DNA from: Alcaligenaceae bacterium | GTDB lineage: Bacteria > Pseudomonadota > Gammaproteobacteria > Burkholderiales > Burkholderiaceae_B | Length of the DNA: 64,000 bases | Assembly: GCA_029263615.1 (NCBI GenBank) | Contig: JAJUFT010000001.1 | Location: 23,388 to 87,387 of the forward strand | Direction of reading: 5' to 3' | In this document: positions 28,614 to 37,096 of the stretch, one piece after another | How the letters are laid out: every line of letters starts with the position of its first letter | Numbering within the stretch: position 1 is the first letter of the stretch | Program-made: the position numbers and the translations under genes | Notes under the pieces: generated by a model | The model's input: only the letters and a program-made list of their open reading frames with translations | What the model was told of the DNA's origin: nothing | The model's database searches: none

Positions 28614-29921
28614 TCACATGTTCGTGCGCATCTTCGAGGGCAGCCAGGTGGCGAGTTCCGGAACGAAATAGAGGAGCAGCGCAGCAGCCACCATCAGGAA
28701 GAACATGGGGGAGGTGATCCGCGCCAGGTAGGGAAGCTCCAGGCGCGTCATGCCCGACAGCACAAACAGGTTGAAGCCGACCGGGGGCGTGATCTGAGCC
28801 ATCTCGATGACCAGCACCAGGAAGATGCCGAACCACACCAGATCGAGGCCGGCTGCCTGCACCGTGGGCAGCAGCACGCCCATGGTGAGCACAACGATGG
28901 AAATGCCGTCGAGCAGGCAGCCCAGCACGATGAAGAAGACCATCAGGGCGAGAATCAGGCCGAATTGTGACAGCCCGAGGGAACCGATCCATTCGGCCAG
29001 CGCACGCGGCAAACCGATATACCCCATGGAAAGCGTCAGGAACTGCGCGCCGGCCAGGATCAGCGCAATCATGCAGTACAACCGTGTCGCGCCCATCAGC
29101 GACTCGGTGAAGGTCTTCCAGTTCAGCGAACCCTGCAACAGGGACAGCACGAGCGCCCCGATGACGCCGATCGCCGCCGCTTCGGTGGCCGTGGCAAAGC
29201 CTGTATAGATGGCACCCAGCACGGCGCCGATCAGCAGGATTACCGGAATGAGGTTGCGCGAGGCCCTGAGCTTTTCGATGAGCGGCATGTTTTCGTCTGA
29301 CGCGGGCACCTGATCCGGATGCAGCATCGCCCAGAGCGCGATATACCCCATGAACAGGGTGGCCAGAAGCAGGCCGGGAAGTACGCCGGCAATGAACAGC
29401 CGGGAAATCGACACGTCGGCGGCCACGCCGTAGACGATCATGATGATGGACGGCGGAATCATCAGGCCGAGCGTGCCGGCGCCGGCGAGGGTGCCCAGCA
29501 CCTTGTCCTGGGGATAGCCGCGGCGGCTCAGCTCGGGGATAGTCATCTTGCCGATGGTGGCCACCGTGGCTGCGGAAGAGCCCGAGACGGCGGCGAAAAT
29601 GGCGCATCCGATGATGTTGGTGTGCAGCAGACGCCCGGGCAGACGGTTCAGCCAGGGTGCCAGACCGCTGAACAGGTCTTGTGAAAGACGCGTGCGAAAA
29701 AGGATCTCCCCCATCCAGAGGAACAGAGGCAGCGCAGTGAGTGTCCAGCTGGATGCCGCGCCCCAGATGGTGATGGCCATCGCGTCGCCGGCTGAGCGCG
29801 TCGTGAAGATTTCCATGCCGAGCCAGGCGGCGCCCGCGAGGGTCAGGCCGACCCAGACGCCACAGGCGAGAAAGCCGACGATGGACACCACCAGCATGGT
29901 GATGACGAAGATCTCATTCAT
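28614..29921 (-). CDS. dctM: TRAP transporter large permease subunit DctM
   Basis: Sodium-driven TRAP importer, main transport subunit (435 aa, about 12 membrane segments). MNEIFVITMLVVSIVGFLACGV opens the chain; TNIIGCAIFAAVSGSSAATVATIG, AGTLGLMIPPSIIMIVYGV and ITPPVGFNLFVLSGM are DctM hallmarks. I start at the ATG at 29921, which overlaps the dctQ end by 8 bp; the track start at 30122 lies deep inside dctQ. Third gene of the dctP-dctQ-dctM operon. Ligand unknown, probably an organic acid. Confidence 0.94.
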   Translation of the reverse strand: MNEIFVITMLVVSIVGFLACGVWVGLTLAGAAWLGMEIFTTRSAGDAMAITIWGAASSWTLTALPLFLWMGEILFRTRLSQDLFSGLAPWLNRLPGRLLHTNIIGCAIFAAVSGSSAATVATIGKMTIPELSRRGYPQDKVLGTLAGAGTLGLMIPPSIIMIVYGVAADVSISRLFIAGVLPGLLLATLFMGYIALWAMLHPDQVPASDENMPLIEKLRASRNLIPVILLIGAVLGAIYTGFATATEAAAIGVIGALVLSLLQGSLNWKTFTESLMGATRLYCMIALILAGAQFLTLSMGYIGLPRALAEWIGSLGLSQFGLILALMVFFIVLGCLLDGISIVVLTMGVLLPTVQAAGLDLVWFGIFLVLVIEMAQITPPVGFNLFVLSGMTRLELPYLARITSPMFFLMVAAALLLYFVPELATWLPSKMRTNM

Positions 29922-30420
29922 GCTGGGCAGTTTCCTGGGTGTTGCGACCGGATTGGCCCCGCAAACGGCAGATGGTTTCGTCAAGCAGCGCAATGAAGAA
30001 AATGACGCTGCCGATGGCCATGGAAAGCTGCGGGATCCACAGGGCGGTGGCATCTTCGCCCGTGGAGATGTCGTTGTAAGCGTGTGAGTCGAGGACCAGC
30101 TTGCAGCTGAACCAGGCAACATTCGCCGCGATGACGGCTCCGACGATCAGGGCGAAGGCGTCGAGTCGGGTGCGCGCACGGGGGGGCAGCGAGGCCAGCA
30201 GCAGGGTCACGCGGATGTGCTCGCCCTTCTTGAAAGTATGGGCCAGGGCCAGAAAACCCGCTGCCGCCATGCAATAGCCGGCGTAAGCATCCAGGCCGGG
30301 GATATGGACGGCGACCTGTCGGACACCGATGGACAGGGAAATGCACACCAGGACGCCGATCATGAAAACGGCGGCGAGCACGCCCGCCGCCGTGTAGAGA
30401 TGGTCCAGCAAACGGCGCAT
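29914..30420 (-). CDS. dctQ: TRAP transporter small permease subunit DctQ
   Basis: Four-helix membrane subunit of the TRAP importer, 168 aa, needed with DctM for transport. Helices are at about 11-32, 48-64, 85-107 and 130-150; SIGVRQVAVHIPGLDAYAGYCMAAAGFLALAHTFKKGEHIRVTLLL carries the G-EHIRV region typical of the subunit. It begins two bases after the dctP stop and overlaps dctM by 8 bp, so the three genes form one tightly coupled unit. Confidence 0.92.
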   Translation of the reverse strand: MRRLLDHLYTAAGVLAAVFMIGVLVCISLSIGVRQVAVHIPGLDAYAGYCMAAAGFLALAHTFKKGEHIRVTLLLASLPPRARTRLDAFALIVGAVIAANVAWFSCKLVLDSHAYNDISTGEDATALWIPQLSMAIGSVIFFIALLDETICRLRGQSGRNTQETAQHE

Positions 30421-30422
30421 GT

Positions 30423-31394
30423 TTATTGCGCCCGATAGGCGTCAATGACTTGCTTGCCGTCGGCGCCGGCTTTCTCCAGCCACTCGTTCAGCATGGTTTC
30501 ACCCACTTTGCTCAGACCGCTCATGAGTTCGTCCGAGGGCTTGACGATGTCCATGCCGTTCTTGGCGAGGTTGTCCAGATACCACTGGGTCTTCTCGCGG
30601 GACAATTCCCAGCCACGTTTTTCGGCCGCTTCGGCTGCCTTGAGCAGAGCGTCCTTGCACTTCTGGTCGAGCGCGTCGAAAGCCTTCTTGTTGACCAGGA
30701 TGGCGTTCTTGGGCAGCCAGGCCTGCGTGTCATAGAAGCGCTTCATGTATTCATAGACCTTGGTGTCCCAGCCGGTTGAACCGGAGGTCATGAAGGCATT
30801 GACCACACCGGTCGCCATGGCCTGCGCCAGTTCCGCCTGCTGGATGGTCACAGGCTGCGCACCGACCAGTTCCGCAATGCGGGCCGTGACCGGGCTGTAT
30901 GCGCGCCACTTCAGCCCTTTGAGATCATCGACCTTGTTGATCTCGTTATTGGCGTAGATGCCCTGAGGCGGCCAGGCCACGGTGAAGAGCAGCATCATGC
31001 CCTGAGATTCGAGCTTCTTGCTCAGGACCGGCTTCTGGGCCTGATACAGCTTCCAGGCTGCGTCGTACCCCGTCGCCAAGAAAGGCAGGCCATCCAGCGC
31101 GTAGATGGGGTCTTCGTTGGCGAAATTGGTCAGCAGGATTTCACCGGCCTGCGCCTGGTTGGACTGCACGGCCCGCTTGATTTCCGGCGCCTTGAACAGC
31201 GAGGCGTTGAGATGCAGGGTGATGTCGAAGTCACCGCCGGAGAGCTCCTTCACATCTTTGACGAACTGCTGGAGGTTCTCGGAGTGGAGGTTGGAGGCCG
31301 GATACGCCGTGGGAAGATCCCACTTGGCCGGGGCCGCCTGGGCCTGAAGCGAGAAGGCCGCCGCGACGGCGGACAGCAGAATGAGTCGTTTCAT
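30423..31394 (-). CDS. dctP: TRAP transporter periplasmic substrate-binding protein DctP
   Basis: Periplasmic receptor of the TRAP system, 323 aa. Signal peptide MKRLILLSAVAAAFSLQAQA (cleavage near AQA-APA); mature domain of the DctP family (WDLPTAYPASNLHSENLQQFVKDVKELSGG, YALDGLPFLATGYDAAWKL, and LKWRAYSPVTARIAELVGAQPVTI with the ligand-binding Arg). The ATG at 31394 has AGGA upstream; the track start at 31475 adds a leader with no signal character. Ligand cannot be fixed. A promoter lies about 50 bases upstream. Confidence 0.93.
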   Translation of the reverse strand: MKRLILLSAVAAAFSLQAQAAPAKWDLPTAYPASNLHSENLQQFVKDVKELSGGDFDITLHLNASLFKAPEIKRAVQSNQAQAGEILLTNFANEDPIYALDGLPFLATGYDAAWKLYQAQKPVLSKKLESQGMMLLFTVAWPPQGIYANNEINKVDDLKGLKWRAYSPVTARIAELVGAQPVTIQQAELAQAMATGVVNAFMTSGSTGWDTKVYEYMKRFYDTQAWLPKNAILVNKKAFDALDQKCKDALLKAAEAAEKRGWELSREKTQWYLDNLAKNGMDIVKPSDELMSGLSKVGETMLNEWLEKAGADGKQVIDAYRAQ

Positions 31395-31447
31395 GTGGGA
31401 GTCCTTTAGTTCTGATACTTCTTGTACGGAACGGGATATCGCCAATG

Positions 31448-31475
31448 ATTGTAGAGGTGTGACAGCGCCAATCAA
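31448..31475 (-). promoter_or_regulatory. Sigma-70 promoter of the dctPQM operon
   Basis: On the minus strand TTGATT (plus 31470-31475), a 16-bp spacer and TACAAT (plus 31448-31453) form a good promoter about 54 bases before the dctP ATG. It lies in the 173-bp gap shared with the divergent M23 gene. Confidence 0.65.
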
Positions 31476-31534
31476 GAATTGCTTGCTGCGCTTTAGGGAA
31501 ATCCATGGGCAGTGGAAACCCGGGTTGCGAAGGT

Positions 31535-31540
31535 TAAACT
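31535..31540 (+). promoter_or_regulatory. Putative -10 box of the M23 peptidase gene
   Basis: GGTTAAACTT gives TAAACT 27 bases before the ATG at 31568; an AAAGGA ribosome site lies between. There is no convincing -35 box. Confidence 0.35.
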
Positions 31541-31567
31541 TTCAGCTCGAAGCAAAAGGAATTCACG

Positions 31568-32467
31568 ATGTGGCAGTTCTTCTCAGGCGCCGTCGCGGCG
31601 CACCCCTCCGGCTCGCAGCGCAAAGCGGTCCGACTCCTCGCCGGCGCCTGTCTGGTGTCCGCCGCCAGTCTGCTGGCCATGGTGCCGGCGCAAGCCGCCG
31701 GATTCATTGCGCGCACCCTGCATGCCCCGGTTCCGGGCGGGGTGGCGGTAGTTCCGCTGCCGTCCTCATCAACGCCGCCGGCCGTGTCTTACGGGGGTAA
31801 GCGGGTGATGGTGGTGAAAGACAGTGACGGCGCCTGGATTGCGGTCGTGGGCATCGATCTCAAAGCCACGCCCGGCCAGCATGCGCTGGACGTCAGAACT
31901 GGCCACGGCAGGGCGTCTGCCGGCTTCGAGGTTGTCCACAAGGAATATAAGCGCCAGCACATCACGCTCAAGAACCGTGCTCATGTGTCACCGAGCCCCG
32001 AGCAGCTCAAGCGATATGAGCGGGAATATGCGGAACAGATGCAGGCCTATGCGCGCTTTCGCGAGACGGGGCCGAGCAACGTGTTGATGGCGGCGCCCGT
32101 GTCCGGGCGGACCTCCAGTCCCTTCGGCCTGAGGCGCTTTTTCAATGGGGAAGAACGCAACCCCCATTCCGGCCTGGATTTTGCCGTGCCCCGTGGAACG
32201 CCGGTCAAGGTACCGGCCGACGGAGTGGTCACCTTGGTGGGCGACTATTTCTTCAACGGCCGCACCGTATTCGTGGATCACGGCCAGGGCTTCATCACCA
32301 TGTACTGCCATCTGGATGCCATCCTGGTGGAGAAAGGGCAGGAGGTCAGGCGGGGGGATGTTCTGGGCCGGGTCGGTGCAACGGGGCGCGCCACGGGTCC
32401 CCATCTGCACTGGAATGTGAGCCTGAATGGCAGCCGGGTGGACCCGGCTCTGTTTCTGAGGAAATGA
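31568..32467 (+). CDS. M23 family murein metallopeptidase
   Basis: Exported zinc endopeptidase of peptidoglycan cross-links, 299 aa. A hydrophobic segment at about 23-45 ending AQAAG is a signal peptide. A beta-rich N-terminal domain (about 50-140) precedes a LytM domain in which the zinc ligands are all present: NPHSGLDFAV and the closing GPHLHWNV. In contrast to the nlpD product in this window it should be catalytically active. The gene is convergent with spoT, 33 bp apart, and divergent from dctP. Physiological partner not evident. Confidence 0.9.
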   Translation: MWQFFSGAVAAHPSGSQRKAVRLLAGACLVSAASLLAMVPAQAAGFIARTLHAPVPGGVAVVPLPSSSTPPAVSYGGKRVMVVKDSDGAWIAVVGIDLKATPGQHALDVRTGHGRASAGFEVVHKEYKRQHITLKNRAHVSPSPEQLKRYEREYAEQMQAYARFRETGPSNVLMAAPVSGRTSSPFGLRRFFNGEERNPHSGLDFAVPRGTPVKVPADGVVTLVGDYFFNGRTVFVDHGQGFITMYCHLDAILVEKGQEVRRGDVLGRVGATGRATGPHLHWNVSLNGSRVDPALFLRK

Positions 32468-32500
32468 CGCGGAAGCGGTGAGGGCGTGAGGGCGGGGGCC

Positions 32501-34786
32501 TCAACCCTTCACGCGCACAATCTTTTTCACCTGCGGTACATGACGAATGGCACGGATCACCTGCGCCAGGTGGTTGCGGCTGTCGACCTGCAGCGTGAGG
32601 TGAAGCACCGCCGTGGCACTGACATCGTCGTCCTGCATGGTGAGGTGCAGAATGTTGGAGTCGGCTTCCGTGATCTCCGCTGCCAGACGCCCCAGCACGC
32701 CCCGCTCGTTCAGGGCGGTGACGTCCAGGCGGGTGGTGAGGTGGCGCGCGGTCTTGGTGTCCCAGGCGACCGGAATCCAGCGCTCGGGTTCTCGGGCACG
32801 CTGGCGTTGCGCCACCGAACACTCGGCCATGTGCACGACCAGCCCGTGGCCCAGGCGGATACCACCGATGATGGCATCACCCGGAAGCGGCCCACAGCAA
32901 GGCGCCAGCTGCACGGCCTGGCCTTCGTTGCCATGAATGAGAATGGGTGTGGCCGTGGTGGCGGTGATTTCGTCGACCACCGCCGCGGTGGTGGCCACCA
33001 TGGCGTTCTCGGGTGCGAAGCGCCGCGCAACAACTGCCGCCAGCCGCTTGCCCAGCCCGATATCGGCAAGAATCTCGTCGCGCGACTGGGCGCCCGAACC
33101 CTTGGCGAGTTTTTCCCATTCGGGATCGTCGTCGTCGGGGTAGGGCAGGTTCAGCTGATCGAAGGCCTGCAGGAGCAACCGCCGGCCGAAGGCCACGGAT
33201 TCCTCGTACTTGACCGTGCGCAGGTAATGGCGGATTTCCGAGCGTGCGCGGCCCGTGCGCACGTAATTGAGCCACTGAGCGCTGGGCCGCGAGGCGCTGG
33301 AGGTGACGATTTCCACCGAATCGCCGCTCTTGAGTTCGGTGCGAAGGGGGGCGAATTCGCCGTTGATTTTGGCGGCCACGGCCTGATTGCCGACGTCGGT
33401 GTGAATGGCATAGGCGAAGTCGACGGGCGTGGCGCCACGCGGCAGTGAAATGATCTTGCCGCGCGGCGTGAAGACATAGACGGCGTCGGGGAAGAGATCG
33501 ACCTTCACGTGCTCGAGGAATTCGCCCGAGTCGCCCGTCTGGCTCTGAATGTCGAGCAGCGACTGCAGCCACTGGTGGGTGCGTTTCTGCAGGTCGTTGA
33601 GCGACACATTGGGATCTTTGTACAGCCAGTGTGAGGCCACGCCTTCTTCGGCGACGTGATCCATGTCGCGGGTGCGGAACTGAAATTCGACCGGCGTGCC
33701 GTAGGGGCCGATCAGGGTGGTGTGCAGCGACTGATAGCCATTGAGCTTGGGAATGGCGATGTAATCCTTGAACTTGCCGGGGACCGGCCGATATAGCTGG
33801 TGCAGCGTCCCCATGGCCAGATAGCATTCCGGCAGCGTGTGAACGATGATGCGGAAGCCGTAGATGTCGAGCACGTCGGAAAACGACTTCTTCTGTTCGA
33901 CCATCTTCTTGTAGATGCCGTAGAGCGATTTCTCGCGCCCGGAGATCTCGGCTTCAATGCCGGCTGCCGGCAGTGCAGCACTGACGGCCTCGTGGATCTT
34001 GCTCAGCACTTCCCGCCGGTTGCCGCGAGCGGCCAGCAGGGCCTTGTGCAACACACGATAGCGGTTCGGGTGGATGGCCTGGAAGCAGAGATCCTGGAGT
34101 TCGCGAAACAGCGCATTCAAGCCCAGACGGTGGGCAATGGGCGTGTAGATTTCCAGTGTTTCGCGGGCGATGCGGCGGCGTTTCTCGGCAGAGACGGCGC
34201 CGAGCGTACGCATGTTGTGCAGCCGGTCGGCCAGCTTGATGAGGATGACGCGCACGTCGCGCGCCATGGCCAGCAGCATCTTGCGGAAACTTTCCGCCTG
34301 CTGTTCTGCCTTGGAGGCGTATTCCAGGCGCTGCAGTTTGGTGACGCCGTCGACGATCTCGGCGACGTCGGCACCGAAGCGTTCTGCGATCTCCTGCTTG
34401 GAGACGTCCTGGTCTTCAATGACGTCGTGCAGGAGCGCCGCCATGAGGGAGGCGGCGTCGAGCTTCCAGCCCGCGCAGATTTCCGTGACGGCAATCGGGT
34501 GCGAAATGTAGGGCTCGCCGCTGGCCCGGAACTGGCCCAGGTGGGCCTGATCGGCAAAACGGTAGGCTTCCTTGACGCGTTCGACGTCCTTGGGATCGAG
34601 GTACTGGCGAATGACTTCCGTCAGCGGGGCAAGCGAGGCAATGGCATTGCCGGGGGCTGCAGGCGCTGGGTGGGCCGCTTCACCGGGAACGCCCGCAGGC
34701 TGCTTGCCCCGGCGCCGCAGGCGAGGGCCTTTCTTGAGTACAGCCAGAAGGCCTGATGAGGCCCCGCGCAGCGTGGTGAATGCCAT
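32501..34786 (-). CDS. spoT: Bifunctional (p)ppGpp synthetase/hydrolase SpoT
   Basis: Makes and degrades the stringent-response alarmone. Domains in order: low-complexity leader (1-48), HD hydrolase with HDVIED at 120-125 and the partner His at 96, synthetase with DIYGFRIIV and KFKDYIAIPKLNGYQSLHT (the KFKD form fits a bifunctional enzyme, not a RelA-type EFDD), TGS (VYVFTPRGKIISLPRGATPVDFAYAIH), and a C-terminal ACT. The ATG at 34786 gives 761 aa, longer than E. coli (702 aa); the track start at 34933 runs through the rpoZ gene. Third gene of gmk-rpoZ-spoT. Confidence 0.95.
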   Translation of the reverse strand: MAFTTLRGASSGLLAVLKKGPRLRRRGKQPAGVPGEAAHPAPAAPGNAIASLAPLTEVIRQYLDPKDVERVKEAYRFADQAHLGQFRASGEPYISHPIAVTEICAGWKLDAASLMAALLHDVIEDQDVSKQEIAERFGADVAEIVDGVTKLQRLEYASKAEQQAESFRKMLLAMARDVRVILIKLADRLHNMRTLGAVSAEKRRRIARETLEIYTPIAHRLGLNALFRELQDLCFQAIHPNRYRVLHKALLAARGNRREVLSKIHEAVSAALPAAGIEAEISGREKSLYGIYKKMVEQKKSFSDVLDIYGFRIIVHTLPECYLAMGTLHQLYRPVPGKFKDYIAIPKLNGYQSLHTTLIGPYGTPVEFQFRTRDMDHVAEEGVASHWLYKDPNVSLNDLQKRTHQWLQSLLDIQSQTGDSGEFLEHVKVDLFPDAVYVFTPRGKIISLPRGATPVDFAYAIHTDVGNQAVAAKINGEFAPLRTELKSGDSVEIVTSSASRPSAQWLNYVRTGRARSEIRHYLRTVKYEESVAFGRRLLLQAFDQLNLPYPDDDDPEWEKLAKGSGAQSRDEILADIGLGKRLAAVVARRFAPENAMVATTAAVVDEITATTATPILIHGNEGQAVQLAPCCGPLPGDAIIGGIRLGHGLVVHMAECSVAQRQRAREPERWIPVAWDTKTARHLTTRLDVTALNERGVLGRLAAEITEADSNILHLTMQDDDVSATAVLHLTLQVDSRNHLAQVIRAIRHVPQVKKIVRVKG

Positions 34787-34805
34787 CGTGCCGCCCCCGG
34801 ATGGA

Positions 34806-35009
34806 TCAGGTCGGAACCTTGCGCAGCATTTCCAGGCCGGTGACACCGGCGGCAATTTCCCGCAATGCGGTGACCGTGGGCTTGTTCTTGCTTTCGATGC
34901 GCGGTTCGTGACCCTGCGCGAGCTCGCGCGCACGATAGGTGGCGGCCAGCGTCAGCGCGAATCGGTTCGGGATCTTTTCCAGACAGTCTTCTACAGTAAT
35001 ACGTGCCAT
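34806..35009 (-). CDS. rpoZ: RNA polymerase omega subunit
   Basis: A 67-aa omega subunit that stabilises beta-prime and forms part of a ppGpp site in proteobacterial RNA polymerase. [33 protein letters not shown] and [14 protein letters not shown] are the conserved core; the usual C-terminal tail of E. coli omega (91 aa) is short here. It lies 19 bp before spoT and 56 bp after gmk on the same strand, the widely kept gmk-rpoZ-spoT order. An AAGAGGT ribosome site precedes its ATG. Confidence 0.97.
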   Translation of the reverse strand: MARITVEDCLEKIPNRFALTLAATYRARELAQGHEPRIESKNKPTVTALREIAAGVTGLEMLRKVPT

Positions 35010-35037
35010 GTTGTACCTCTTGTTCAGATTCTTGTGA

Positions 35038-35053
35038 GCCCCCGGTGGGGGGC
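35038..35053. terminator. Hairpin between gmk and rpoZ
   Basis: GCCCCC-ggtg-GGGGGC is a 6-bp GC stem in the gap between gmk and rpoZ, without a T tract. It may attenuate gmk read-through or protect the rpoZ-spoT message from degradation. Confidence 0.35.
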
Positions 35054-35065
35054 GTGACCGCGGGT

Positions 35066-35707
35066 TCAGCCGCCCTGGGTTCCGGAACGAATCCCCAGCT
35101 GGGCGAAGAGCTCGGCGTGCCGGACAGACTGCGTGACGTAGCGCAACCTGGCCGCAGAAACAATGCTCGCAAGCTCGTCTAGAGCGGTGCTAAATTCTTG
35201 ATTAATAATAACATATTGACACTCTGAGACATGCGACATTTCGCCGCCGGCGGCCAGCAGACGGCGGGCAATCACGTGCGGTTCGTCCTGGCCGCGATTC
35301 TTCAGCCGGGTCTCGAGCGCTTCAATCGAAGGTGGCAGGATGAAAATGCCGATGGCATCGGGCAGGTGCTCGCGGACTTGCCGGGCGCCCTGCCAGTCGA
35401 TTTCGAGCAGGACGTCACGCCCGGCCCTCAGGGCCTCATCGATGCGGTCGCGCGGGGTGCCGTAGAAATTGCCGTGCACTTCTGCCCATTCGAGCATGGC
35501 CCCGGCATCGCGCAGCGCGTTGAATTCTTCGACGCTGACGAAACGGTAATGCTTGTCGTTGACTTCACCGGGGCGGGGCGGGCGGGTCGTGCAGGAAATC
35601 GACAACACCATGCTGGGTTCTCGCTCCAGAAGCGCGTTGACGAGACTTGATTTCCCGGCGCCGCTGGGCGCGACCACCATGAAGACGTTGCCAGAATATT
35701 GCGACAT
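35066..35707 (-). CDS. gmk: Guanylate kinase
   Basis: Phosphorylates GMP and dGMP to the diphosphates, essential for GTP supply. P-loop [16 protein letters not shown]-binding [21 protein letters not shown] and the lid GTPRDRI are clear. I start at the ATG at 35707 (MSQYSGNVF, 213 aa); the TTG at 35722 used by the track is less likely. A TAAAAT box 22 bases upstream supports a short leader. First gene of gmk-rpoZ-spoT, which ties GTP metabolism, omega and ppGpp. Confidence 0.96.
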   Translation of the reverse strand: MSQYSGNVFMVVAPSGAGKSSLVNALLEREPSMVLSISCTTRPPRPGEVNDKHYRFVSVEEFNALRDAGAMLEWAEVHGNFYGTPRDRIDEALRAGRDVLLEIDWQGARQVREHLPDAIGIFILPPSIEALETRLKNRGQDEPHVIARRLLAAGGEMSHVSECQYVIINQEFSTALDELASIVSAARLRYVTQSVRHAELFAQLGIRSGTQGG

Positions 35708-35727
35708 GTTGGAAGGGGGCAAAACGG

Positions 35728-36060
35728 CTATTTTAGCGAAGTTGCAGCATCATCGTGGCCCAGTTCCCGAAGGGCGGCCGCCCAGCTGTCCAGGTCGGCG
35801 CAAAGCAGGGCCACGGCGTCGTCGGCGTCCATGTTGAAGAGCACGTCTTCCAGGGCTGCGGCCGCTTCCTCGGGCGCACCGATGGCCACCACATGAAGAT
35901 TGGCGCCATGCTCGAACTGTTCAGGCGGCACGAAGGCGGTGACTGCCTCGAGGTCGGGCGGGCTGATGGCCACATAGGCGCGCACCGGCAGGTCGTCCGC
36001 CAGGACGTCCAGGACGACGCCATTGGGAAAGCGGCTCACAAGTTGGCTGGAGTTCGGCAT
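35728..36060 (-). CDS. Small acidic protein of unknown function, coupled to xth
   Basis: A 110-aa protein I do not recognise. It is acidic and rich in Ala, Asp and Val ([42 protein letters not shown], then [28 protein letters not shown]), with no signal peptide, membrane segment or Cys. Its ATG overlaps the stop of xth as TGATG, so it should be translated by re-initiation after exonuclease III. The gmk -10 box lies at its 3' end. The track start at 36150 lies inside xth. It is too ordered in composition to be a shadow ORF, but existence rests on context. Confidence 0.6.
   Translation of the reverse strand: MPNSSQLVSRFPNGVVLDVLADDLPVRAYVAISPPDLEAVTAFVPPEQFEHGANLHVVAIGAPEEAAAALEDVLFNMDADDAVALLCADLDSWAAALRELGHDDAATSLK
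35730..35735 (-). promoter_or_regulatory. -10 box of gmk-rpoZ-spoT
   Basis: GCTAAAATAG on the minus strand gives TAAAAT 22 bases before the gmk ATG, within the final codons of the upstream small ORF. No consensus -35 is visible. Confidence 0.4.
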
Positions 36061-36851
36061 CAGGCGTTTCCATTGAAGCAGAGGGTGGCAACGACAGGCG
36101 TGTGGTCGGAAGGCTGTTCCCAGGTGCGCGGAATCTTGTCGATATGACAATCGGTACAGAGCGGTCGCAGGGCTTCCGACAGCAGGATGTGGTCAATTCT
36201 GAGCCCCGCATTGCGACGGAAGGCGAAGCGACGGTAATCCCACCACGAAAATGACTTTTCTTCCTGAGGAAAGAGACGAAAGGCGTCCGTCAGGCCCAGA
36301 TTCAGCAGGGCGCGAAACGCTTCGCGCTCGGGTTCGGACACAAGGACGTCGCCTTCCCACTTGGCCGGGTCGTGCACATCTTCATCGGCCGGCGCCACGT
36401 TGTAGTCGCCCAGGACGGCCAGCCGCGGGTACGTCTTGAGTTCCGCGTCCAGCCATTCCCGAAGGGCCTGGAACCACGCCAGCTTGTAAGTGTATTTGTC
36501 GCTGTCCAGGGACTGACCATTGGGGCAATAGGCGCTGATCACTCGCACGGGACCGGCGGGAGAAGGCAGCGTGGTGGCGATCACCCGTTGCTGAGGGTCG
36601 TCGAAACCGGGCAGGTTGCGCTGGGTGTCGGAGCCGGGCTCACGGGAGATGATGGCCACGCCGTTGTAGGTTTTCTGCCCCGCCCAGACGGCGTGATAAC
36701 CGATCTCGGTGAACGCATCGAGCGGGAAGAATTCATTGGCGAGCTTGAGCTCCTGAAGGCAGAGCGCGTCCACGGGATTGGTCTCCAGCCAGGCGAGTAC
36801 CTGCGGAAGCCGCACTTTGAGGGAGTTGACGTTCCAGGTGGCGAGTTTCAC
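36060..36851 (-). CDS. xth: Exodeoxyribonuclease III
   Basis: AP endonuclease and 3'-5' exonuclease of base-excision repair. EEP-fold motifs: KLATWNVNSLKVRLP, LCLQELKL (metal Glu), GVAIISRE, GDYNVAPADEDVHDP and the catalytic PSDHTPVVA. Beginning at the GTG at 36851 gives 263 aa, close to E. coli XthA (268 aa) and to the family N terminus; the longer ORF from 36902 adds MMMGLATLALSPPTSRN, unlikely to be native. Neither has a clear ribosome site. Its stop overlaps the start of the next small gene. Confidence 0.92.
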   Translation of the reverse strand: MKLATWNVNSLKVRLPQVLAWLETNPVDALCLQELKLANEFFPLDAFTEIGYHAVWAGQKTYNGVAIISREPGSDTQRNLPGFDDPQQRVIATTLPSPAGPVRVISAYCPNGQSLDSDKYTYKLAWFQALREWLDAELKTYPRLAVLGDYNVAPADEDVHDPAKWEGDVLVSEPEREAFRALLNLGLTDAFRLFPQEEKSFSWWDYRRFAFRRNAGLRIDHILLSEALRPLCTDCHIDKIPRTWEQPSDHTPVVATLCFNGNA

Positions 36852-36993
36852 GTTGCGACTTGTGGGAGGGCTAAGAGCCAGGGTTGCGAGACCCATCATC
36901 ATAGCAGCGACCGCCTGCCTGCTTTGGCGCGCGCAGTCGGCCGCGGAGGGTTTTCAAGGCTTGACGATTGCCCGGAACCCATTACTGACCTAT

Positions 36994-37014
36994 ATTGTAT
37001 TTAATAGTTACAAT
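36994..37014. promoter_or_regulatory. Dyad ATTGTA-N9-TACAAT upstream of the EAL-HDOD gene
   Basis: A perfect 6-bp inverted repeat spanning 21 bp lies in the AT-rich centre of the 245-bp gap between xth and the EAL-HDOD gene, 83 bases before the latter. TACAAT or TATATT (36991) could also be -10 boxes; TTGACG at 36961 is too far from TATATT (24 bp). The rest of the gap shows nothing else. Confidence 0.45.
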
Positions 37015-37096
37015 TTGGGGTGGCCGCCACAAGCGACCTAGAACAAGCGGCCCCAACCCATCGGGAGCCAGGCATCGAGAAAGGATTTCACGACTT

